Below, in pieces: positions 7,178 through 12,229 of a DNA stretch of 12,229 nt. Source of the stretch: Planctomycetota bacterium. GTDB lineage: Bacteria > Planctomycetota > Brocadiia > SM23-32. The translations under genes were made by a program, and so were the position numbers. The stretch covers positions 1 to 12,229 of the forward strand of contig JAUVVP010000014.1 in NCBI GenBank assembly GCA_030604585.1, read 5' to 3'. The notes below the pieces were generated by a model. That model had not been told where the DNA came from. It saw nothing but the letters and a program-made list of their open reading frames with translations, and searched no databases. Each line of letters begins with the position of its first letter. The first letter of the stretch is position 1.

Positions 7178-8269
7178 TTAGAACTTGTCGTAGAAGATAT
7201 CGTCGGGTCGCAGCCCCTTCTCTTCCAGCACGCGCGTAACGGCCTCGATCATGGGAGGAGGTCCGCACAGAAACGCCTGTCGCTTCACGCCCGCCTCCAG
7301 GTGCTTGTCCACCGACAGGTGGATGAAGCCCGTCTCGCCGTCCCACTGCTCGCCCGGTTCGAGGGGGTCCGACAGGGCGTAGATGACCCGGAAGTTTGGG
7401 TGCTCGCGCGCCAGTTGCTCATACTCATCCAGGTAGAATATGTCCTGCGTCGTGCGGCATCCGAAAAACAGCCAGCACGCCCGCTCAGGCCAGCGCTCGT
7501 AGAGGCTGTAGATGATGTTCCTCATCGGCGCCATCCCGCAGCCGCCCCCGACGCAGACGATCTCCACCTGCGGGTCCTCGTTGAGGCGAAACTCACCGAA
7601 CGGTCCCGTGAAGGTGACCGTGTCGCCCTCTTGCACGTTATGCAGATACGTGGAACCGATGCCCCCGGGCACCAGCCGCACGATCAGTTCCACCACGCGC
7701 GGCTCGTAGACGGGGGAGCTGATCGAGTAGGCCCGGAAGACCGGCCCGTCCGGCGAGGGGGCCCGCACCTGCGCATACTGGCCGGGCTGGTGCGATATCT
7801 CCTCCGGCTCCAGCAGCGCCAGCCGGACTTCCTTGATGTCATGGGTCACCGAGATCGTGCGCTCCACCGTTGCGGAGAAGAGCTTGACGTTGAGCAGTTC
7901 CTCGGGGATGCGCAGCTCGATGTCTTCCCGCACCTTGACCTGGCAGGCGAGCCGGGCGCCCGAGCGCACCTCCTTGCGCGTCAGATACGGCGTCTCGGTC
8001 GGCAGGACCGGCCCGCCGCCCGAAAGCACAGTCACCTTGCAGTAAGAACAGGCCCCCCGGCCGCCGCAGGCCGACGGGATGAATATCTCCTCCCCGTAGA
8101 GGGCCGACAGCAGCGTCTGGCCGCCGTCCACCTCCAGGGCCCGCCCCCCGGCGTTGATGTCGATCTGGCAGATGCCGTAGTTGATCAGGACGCGCTCGGC
8201 CACAATGAGGCCACCGGCGAGCGCCAGGAACAGACCGGTCAATACCACAACGGGAAGAAGGAAGCTCAT
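7178..8269 (-). CDS. nqrF: Na+-translocating NADH:quinone reductase subunit F
   Basis: A 363-residue subunit, somewhat shorter than the Vibrio protein of about 407. It is the NADH entry point of Nqr, anchored by one N-terminal membrane helix (4-25). A plant-type ferredoxin domain follows with [2Fe-2S] ligands C68, C74, C77 and C109. The ferredoxin-reductase part has the FAD motif RAYS (179-182), the nucleotide-binding GGGCGMAPMRN (241-251) and CGPPPM (335-340), and ends in an acidic/aromatic tail typical of NqrF. The ATG is preceded by AGGTGG about 5 nt away. It is separated from nqrE by 179 bp, unlike the tight packing of nqrA-E, so it may have additional control. Confidence 0.95.
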   Translation of the reverse strand: MSFLLPVVVLTGLFLALAGGLIVAERVLINYGICQIDINAGGRALEVDGGQTLLSALYGEEIFIPSACGGRGACSYCKVTVLSGGGPVLPTETPYLTRKEVRSGARLACQVKVREDIELRIPEELLNVKLFSATVERTISVTHDIKEVRLALLEPEEISHQPGQYAQVRAPSPDGPVFRAYSISSPVYEPRVVELIVRLVPGGIGSTYLHNVQEGDTVTFTGPFGEFRLNEDPQVEIVCVGGGCGMAPMRNIIYSLYERWPERACWLFFGCRTTQDIFYLDEYEQLAREHPNFRVIYALSDPLEPGEQWDGETGFIHLSVDKHLEAGVKRQAFLCGPPPMIEAVTRVLEEKGLRPDDIFYDKF

Positions 8270-8448
8270 TTATGCCACCTGCATCTTGCTCACTGCACTG
8301 AAAGGAGCAGGTCTCTCGCTTTTCGATTATTCAGCTTACTCACAACTGCCGACCATCCTGTCGAGGACGAGCACCATTACGAGAAGTCCACAGACGTCGG
8401 CACACCTCATCCAACTGCCCACTGACAACTATCACCTGACAACTGGCC
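8270..8448. other. Non-coding gap between nqrE and nqrF with short direct repeats
   Basis: This 179-bp stretch is less GC-rich than its surroundings and has no plausible gene. CTGACAACT occurs twice (8422-8430, 8436-8444), with a related CAACTG at 8412-8417, giving a loose tandem pattern. No T-run terminator or clear promoter is visible. It could hold an internal promoter for nqrF and the sensor genes, but this is not shown by the sequence. Confidence 0.55.
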
Positions 8449-9039
8449 TCACTGTATGCTGACCATCCCCGCGAAGCCCATGAACGCCAGGGCCATGACG
8501 CCGGTGACGATCATGGTGATCGCGACGCCCTGGAACGGGCGTGGTATGTTGCTGTAGCCCATCTTCTTCCTCAGCCCGGCCATCAGGATGATGGCCAGCG
8601 CCCAGCCCAGGCCGGCGCCGACCCCGAAGCCGGCCGTCTGGAGGAACGTGTAGTTGCGGATGACCATGAAGAGCGCCGCGCCCAGGATCGCGCAGTTCAC
8701 CGTGATCAGCGGCAGGAAAATCCCCAGCGCGTAGTAGAGCTTCGGGCTGAAGCGCTCCACGAACATCTCGACGAACTGGACGAAGGCGGCGATGACCGCA
8801 ATGAAAACGATGAACGTAAGGTGGTCGATCCCCTGCGGCACGAGCACGTAGTGGTAGATCAGGTAGTTGAGGACGGTCGTGCAGGTCATGACGAAGGTGA
8901 CCGCTACGCCGAGGCCCACGGCCGTCTCCAACTGGCGCGAACAGGCCAGGAACGAACACATCCCCAAGAAGTTGGACAGCAGGATGTTGTTGGTGAAGAT
9001 GGCAGCTATGACGATGATCAAGGCATGCGTGCCGCTCAC
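8449..9039 (-). CDS. nqrE: Na+-translocating NADH:quinone reductase subunit E
   Basis: A 196-residue integral membrane protein with about six hydrophobic segments. It matches NqrE, which with NqrD forms the inverted-topology membrane pair of Nqr. The two cysteines expected to bind the intramembrane iron centre are present, C28 (FLGMCSF) and C116 (TVNCAILG), matched by equivalents in NqrD. The start is a GTG at 9039 that overlaps the nqrD stop as GTGA, with GGAGGAG 8 nt upstream. The open frame continues far upstream, but that part is a shadow of nqrD. RnfA is the nearest relative; the neighbouring NqrF and NqrA decide for Nqr. Confidence 0.94.
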   Translation of the reverse strand: MSGTHALIIVIAAIFTNNILLSNFLGMCSFLACSRQLETAVGLGVAVTFVMTCTTVLNYLIYHYVLVPQGIDHLTFIVFIAVIAAFVQFVEMFVERFSPKLYYALGIFLPLITVNCAILGAALFMVIRNYTFLQTAGFGVGAGLGWALAIILMAGLRKKMGYSNIPRPFQGVAITMIVTGVMALAFMGFAGMVSIQ

Positions 9040-9686
9040 GGCCTGTTCTCCTCCGGTTCGGGCCCCTTGAGCATGTTGGAAACGGCGATCACGAACCCGA
9101 GCGCAAAGAACGCGCCGGGCGCCAGTATCATCACCTGGTTCGACGTATACCAGTCGGGCGGCAGCACGGTCAGTCCGAGCACCTGCCCGGTGCCCAGCAG
9201 TTCCCGAATGAACCCGATGACCGCCAGCACGGCCGCGTAGCCCAGACCGTTGGCCACGCCGTCCACAACGGACAGGACCGGCCGGTTCTGCAGCGCGAAC
9301 GCCTCCGCCCGGCCCATCACGATGCAGTTGGTGATGATCAGCCCCACGTAGGGGCCGAGCTGCTTCGACATCTCCCAGTAGAAGGCCTTCAGGAACTGGT
9401 CGAAGACGATCACGAAGGTGGCGATAATGGCTACCTCGGCGATCATGCGGATGCGCCGCGGCGTAACGGTGCGCAGGAAAGAGACGAACAGGTTGGACAT
9501 GGCGCACACGAACACCAGCGCCCCGCCCATCACCAGTGCGTTGGCCAGGCGATTGGTGACCGCCAGGGCGGAGCAGATGCCGAGTATCTGTATCGAGATC
9601 GGATTGTCGTGCCAGACGCCGTCCTTGAACGTGAGCAGTCCCTTGCCCTCGCAGACGCCGCACGCCACCGGTGCATTACTGCCCAT
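9036..9686 (-). CDS. nqrD: Na+-translocating NADH:quinone reductase subunit D
   Basis: A 216-residue integral membrane subunit with about six hydrophobic segments. Typical NqrD blocks are NPISIQILGICSALAVT (28-44) and IITNCIVMGRAEAFA (117-131). They include C38 and C121, the equivalents of the iron-binding cysteines shared with NqrE. The N-terminal 27 residues before the NPI block are longer than I expect and contain CGVCEGKG (C9, C12), a possible metal-binding pair. The ATG overlaps the nqrC stop by 11 nt, with GGAGGAG about 10 nt upstream. The C-terminus overlaps nqrE by 4 nt. Confidence 0.94.
   Translation of the reverse strand: MGSNAPVACGVCEGKGLLTFKDGVWHDNPISIQILGICSALAVTNRLANALVMGGALVFVCAMSNLFVSFLRTVTPRRIRMIAEVAIIATFVIVFDQFLKAFYWEMSKQLGPYVGLIITNCIVMGRAEAFALQNRPVLSVVDGVANGLGYAAVLAVIGFIRELLGTGQVLGLTVLPPDWYTSNQVMILAPGAFFALGFVIAVSNMLKGPEPEENRP
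9048..9054 (-). promoter_or_regulatory. Shine-Dalgarno site fixing the GTG start of nqrE
   Basis: GGAGGAG lies 8 nt before the GTG at 9039. The frame has no in-frame ATG nearby, so this site and the GTGA overlap define the start. Confidence 0.75.
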
Positions 9687-10305
9687 CTGCGCCAGTCTCC
9701 TCCCCGATCAAAGCAATCGTGGCATTGAGCATCTCTTCGACCTTGCCGCACGTCATGGTGGCGCCGGTGATGGCGTCCACCTCGTTCTGTGCCGAGGCTC
9801 CCCCGCCGCCCACAATGCGCAGGCCGGGGTTTCCCTCGGCATCCTCGATGGATTTGCCTTTGAACTGGTCCTGGAACCAGGCGGACCCGATCTCCCCGCC
9901 CAGCCCGGGCGTCTCTTCCTGATCGTAGAACGTTATGGCGCGGATGGTTCTCATGTCGGGTTCGAGGGCGAGGAATCCCCTGATCGGCCCCCACAGGCCC
10001 TGACCTGCGAACGGAGCCGCCACGGCGCGGAAGCTGCCCTCGGCCTCCCGGTCGGCGTAGAAGTAGAGGGTCAGTTCGCCGCGCTCCTCTTCGCTGACGT
10101 TCAGCCCGTACGCTGCCACCAGTTCCTGGGATGAGGCCCCTTCCTGGAAGGGCACTCCGAGCACGCCGAGGATGTTGCGGACCCTCTCCGCCTCCTCGTT
10201 GGCGTGCCGATAAGGGGCTGCGAGCCGGCCGGCGCCCGTCAACAGCAGGGCGCAGACGATGCCGAGCATCCCCGCATAGGCGAGTGTATGGAGGCTCTCT
10301 TTCAT
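9676..10305 (-). CDS. nqrC: Na+-translocating NADH:quinone reductase subunit C
   Basis: A 209-residue subunit, shorter than the Vibrio protein of about 257. It has one N-terminal membrane helix (about 7-26) and an FMN-binding domain. The flavinylation motif DAITGAT (177-183) is intact, so FMN should be attached to T183 by an ApbE-type transferase encoded elsewhere. The block ETPGLGGEIG (131-140) is also typical. The ATG at 10305 is chosen because the family begins just before the membrane helix and AGAAGG lies 8 nt upstream. The open frame extends to 10503, but that extension is a shadow of the broken flavoprotein gene. Confidence 0.92.
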   Translation of the reverse strand: MKESLHTLAYAGMLGIVCALLLTGAGRLAAPYRHANEEAERVRNILGVLGVPFQEGASSQELVAAYGLNVSEEERGELTLYFYADREAEGSFRAVAAPFAGQGLWGPIRGFLALEPDMRTIRAITFYDQEETPGLGGEIGSAWFQDQFKGKSIEDAEGNPGLRIVGGGGASAQNEVDAITGATMTCGKVEEMLNATIALIGEETGADGQ

Positions 10306-10333
10306 GACGCGGGCCTTCTGTGCCGACCCCTTC

Positions 10334-10586
10334 TCAAGTTGCCTGAGCAACACGGTCCAGACGTTCGCCGAGCAGCTTGCCGAGCCGCCGGGCCTCTTCG
10401 ATCCGGTCGGGCTGCTTGCAGAGGTCCGGGGTGATCTCGGGTGTGATCTTCGTTCCCGGGGGGAGATCTCAGCCCGGCCAGCGAGATGAACTCGGTGTCG
10501 CACTCGAGGCTGCTCAACACTTCGCGGACGAGCTGGTCAGTCGTGGACCCGCCCCGCGGGCTGCCCGAGATGCCCAGTACTTTCAT
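10334..10586 (-). pseudogene. Flavodoxin-fold (NADPH-dependent FMN reductase-like) gene with internal deletion and frameshift
   Basis: The start is intact: ATG at 10586, GAGGAG 6 nt before it, overlapping the nqrB stop as ATGA. About 38 codons encode the N-terminus of a flavodoxin-like FMN reductase, with the phosphate-binding GISGSPRGGSTT (5-16) and the next strand (EFISLAG). The frame is then lost around 10450-10475. In another frame a convincing end of such a protein appears, GTKITPEITPDLCKQPDRIE followed by EARRLGKLLGERL, stopping at 10334. Members of this family are usually about 180-220 aa, so the middle (perhaps 100 or more residues) is missing. In the first frame translation would run on as Arg-rich nonsense to a TGA at 10302 that overlaps the nqrC ATG. 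Likely a recent decay product or an assembly collapse. Confidence 0.8.
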
Positions 10587-11662
10587 CTGTATCTCCTCAG
10601 ACGAGACCGGAAGACGACCTCGTCCATCAAGGGGGCGCTGATGTTGCCCAGCAGAATGGCGAACATCGCCCCTTCGACGAAACCGGTCAGGTGGCGTATC
10701 AGCAGCGTGGCCACGCCGATGAGGATCCCGTAGGCCCACTTCCCGCCGTTGGTGATCGGGCTCGTGACCGGGTCGGTGGCCATGAAGAACGCCCCGAAGA
10801 GCAGGCCCCCGGCGCACAGATGCCAGCCGACCGGGCCGAAAGTGTCCGGCTGAACCCGGTGGAGCAGCGCGCCGAGCACGGCGAACGAGCCCAGTATGCC
10901 GGCCACCGTGCGCCAGTTGCCCACGCGCGTGAAGAGCAGAAACGCCCCGCCGACCACCACCGCCAGCGCCGACGTTTCGCCGATGCTGCCCGGCACGTGC
11001 CCGAGCAACAGGTCCGAGAGGGGGGCCAGGTTGCCCTGTTTGGCGGAGACCAGGGGCGTTGCGGAACTGAGCGCGTCCACGTTCGCCGCAGTGACGTACT
11101 GCGTGACACGCCCCAGCAGGCCCCCGCCGGGCTTCACCCAGTTGGACGACATGGCCACCGGGTACCCTATGGCCAGAAAACACCGGCCGACCAGGGCGGG
11201 ATTGAACAGGTTCCGACCGGTGCCGCCGAACAGCTCCTTGCCGACCACAACGCCGAACGCCACCCCCACGGCCACCATCCACAGCGGAAGCGCAGGCGGC
11301 AAGGTCAGGGGGAAGATGAGCCCGGTCACCAGGAACCCTTCGTTGATCTCCTCCTTGCGCGCCATGGCGAACAGCACCTCGACAATGCCGCCGGCAGCGT
11401 AGGAGACCACGATCATCGCCAGCACCCGGAGCCCAAAGAAATAGAGCGACGCAAAGGTGCAGGGCAGAAGCGCCAGGATCACCACGGACATGAACCGCTT
11501 GACGTCCAAGGGGTCGCGAACGTGGGGGGACAGCGTCGCGCGGGCGGCCGGGGAGAACAAGAAGCTGTCAGTCGCATCGAAGACCGGCTTGAGCGCGCGG
11601 AACTTGCCGCCCTCCTCGAAGTGGGGGCACTGCCGGTCCAGAAGGCGCAGCAGCCACTTCAT
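10583..11662 (-). CDS. nqrB: Na+-translocating NADH:quinone reductase subunit B
   Basis: A 359-residue polytopic membrane subunit, shorter than the Vibrio protein of about 412. Family blocks include SPHVRDPLDVKRFM (45-58), GGTGRNLFNPALVGR (146-160), GSIGETSALAVVVGG and TDPVTSPITNGGKWAYG. The covalent FMN site is DALSSAT (196-202) with T202 as acceptor; the usual Gly before Ala is Ser here. NqrB carries FMN and riboflavin and forms part of the Na+ pathway. The ATG at 11662 overlaps the nqrA stop as ATGA, with AGGAGG 7 nt before it. The open frame extends upstream to 11968, but only as a shadow of nqrA. Confidence 0.94.
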   Translation of the reverse strand: MKWLLRLLDRQCPHFEEGGKFRALKPVFDATDSFLFSPAARATLSPHVRDPLDVKRFMSVVILALLPCTFASLYFFGLRVLAMIVVSYAAGGIVEVLFAMARKEEINEGFLVTGLIFPLTLPPALPLWMVAVGVAFGVVVGKELFGGTGRNLFNPALVGRCFLAIGYPVAMSSNWVKPGGGLLGRVTQYVTAANVDALSSATPLVSAKQGNLAPLSDLLLGHVPGSIGETSALAVVVGGAFLLFTRVGNWRTVAGILGSFAVLGALLHRVQPDTFGPVGWHLCAGGLLFGAFFMATDPVTSPITNGGKWAYGILIGVATLLIRHLTGFVEGAMFAILLGNISAPLMDEVVFRSRLRRYR

Positions 11663-12229
11663 GCCCCCACCTCCTCGGTGTGAAGCTCGCTGCGGACCAT
11701 CTCCTGGGCTTCCATAAGCTGCTCGCGAAGCTCGATCTTCGATGGGCATACGAACGAGCACAGTCCACACCGCACACACAGGTGCAGGCCCGTTCTCTCG
11801 GCCTCTTCGACCTCGTCCTGGTACAGGTACTTGTGGAGCAGGTGGGGCATTATGCGGGCCGGGCACACCTCCTCGCAGAAGCCACACGAGATGCACGCCC
11901 GCCGCTCCCCGCGCAGCGCCGTCGTGAACGCTTCGGAGAAGGGCCGGCGCAGCAGGCTCAGGAAGCAATTGCTGTAGGACCGCCGACTCCAGCCCGGACG
12001 CGTGAATCCGAGGAGTTCCCGCTCCGTGTGCTCAGGGAGCGCGGTCAGGCCGTCGCACTCGGTGTCCAGCCCCATCTGTTCCGCCGGCACCGTCAGGCCG
12101 GTCAGTACCCCACCGTTGACGACGCGCGCGGGATCGCAGGAAAGGCGCGGCTCAACGATCGCCTGCAAAGGATAGCCGGGCATCGCCCTCAGGTGCACCG
12201 GGGAGGCTGCCGCCGGCCCACCCAGGGAC
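11659..12229 (-). CDS. nqrA: Nqr subunit A with two [4Fe-4S] motifs, 5' end outside the window
   Basis: About 190 C-terminal codons are present; the frame is open to the right edge, so roughly half or more of a protein of about 450 aa is missing. NqrA traits include GGPAAASPVHLR at the edge, RVVNGGVLTG, and ERELLGFTRPG. Position directly before nqrB (ATGA overlap) also fits. Unlike the well-studied Vibrio-type NqrA, the tail has two complete C-x2-C-x2-C-x3-C-P motifs, CISCGFCEEVCP (cysteine span 11863-11895) and CVRCGLCSFVCP (11746-11778). Such a pair would bind two [4Fe-4S] clusters, as in RnfC. An RnfC identity is the alternative, but nqrF and the nqrB-style neighbour favour NqrA. Confidence 0.88.
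   Translation of the reverse strand, partial: SLGGPAAASPVHLRAMPGYPLQAIVEPRLSCDPARVVNGGVLTGLTVPAEQMGLDTECDGLTALPEHTERELLGFTRPGWSRRSYSNCFLSLLRRPFSEAFTTALRGERRACISCGFCEEVCPARIMPHLLHKYLYQDEVEEAERTGLHLCVRCGLCSFVCPSKIELREQLMEAQEMVRSELHTEEVGA
11670..11675 (-). promoter_or_regulatory. Shine-Dalgarno site fixing the nqrB start
   Basis: AGGAGG is 7 nt before the ATG at 11662. It selects this start over upstream in-frame starts that lie within nqrA. Confidence 0.75.

Noticed and set aside
6971..8425. Plus-strand open frame of about 484 aa opposite nqrF
   Set aside because: It is antisense to a gene with clear motifs, and its composition (His, Arg, Asp, Leu) reflects complementary codons.
10302..10586. 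A genuine 94-aa protein running from the broken flavoprotein start to the nqrC start
   Set aside because: After about residue 40 it becomes Arg/Pro/Gly-rich nonsense, while another frame holds a sensible flavoprotein C-terminus. Decay explains it better.
11659..12229. Assignment of the right-edge gene as rnfC
   Set aside because: The two ferredoxin motifs fit RnfC, but the order A-B-C-D-E-F with nqrF, and the NqrA-like segments around the motifs, favour NqrA.

Overview
The window is GC-rich and single-stranded in its logic: every convincing gene reads on the minus strand, so transcription runs from the right edge to the left. The long plus-strand frames are shadows. The mix of genes points to an anaerobic or microaerophilic bacterium, perhaps of the Planctomycetes/PVC type: a Na+-pumping NADH:quinone reductase (Nqr), a molybdenum-cofactor operon with a MOT1-type transporter, and a lipoprotein hydrolase. 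The phylum is only a guess from protein style and base composition.

Right to left: (1) About 12229-7178 holds an nqr operon in canonical order: nqrA (5' part outside the window), nqrB, a broken flavodoxin-fold gene, nqrC, nqrD, nqrE, a 179-bp non-coding gap, and nqrF. Several junctions are 4-base overlaps (ATGA or GTGA). The NqrA C-terminus carries two complete four-cysteine [4Fe-4S] motifs, an RnfC-like trait absent from the well-studied Vibrio-type NqrA. (2) About 7165-4802 continues with a small helical, possibly ferritin-like protein, a membrane histidine kinase and a receiver-only response regulator. Gaps are short or overlapping, so these three probably share nqrF's transcript and may form a redox-sensing module tied to Nqr. 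(3) 4497-4801 is non-coding. It contains a 48-bp nested palindromic element flanked by 8-bp direct repeats. (4) 4496-1334 is a compact molybdenum-cofactor operon: moaA (GTG start), a MOT1-family molybdate transporter, and a MobB protein fused to a degenerate MobA-like domain. (5) From 1256 to the left edge is a predicted lipoprotein alpha/beta hydrolase with its own promoter candidate. It has no stop inside the window, so it runs off the left edge.

Functional picture: Nqr oxidises NADH, reduces quinone and exports Na+. The kinase/regulator pair and helical protein may monitor redox or metal state. The moa/mot/mob genes import molybdate and make Moco or its dinucleotide form for Mo/W enzymes encoded elsewhere. 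The most notable points are the Fe-S-bearing NqrA, the internally deleted flavoprotein gene inside nqr, the Nqr-linked sensor module, the degenerate MobA domain and the nested palindrome. No phage, transposase, CRISPR, tRNA or rRNA genes were seen.
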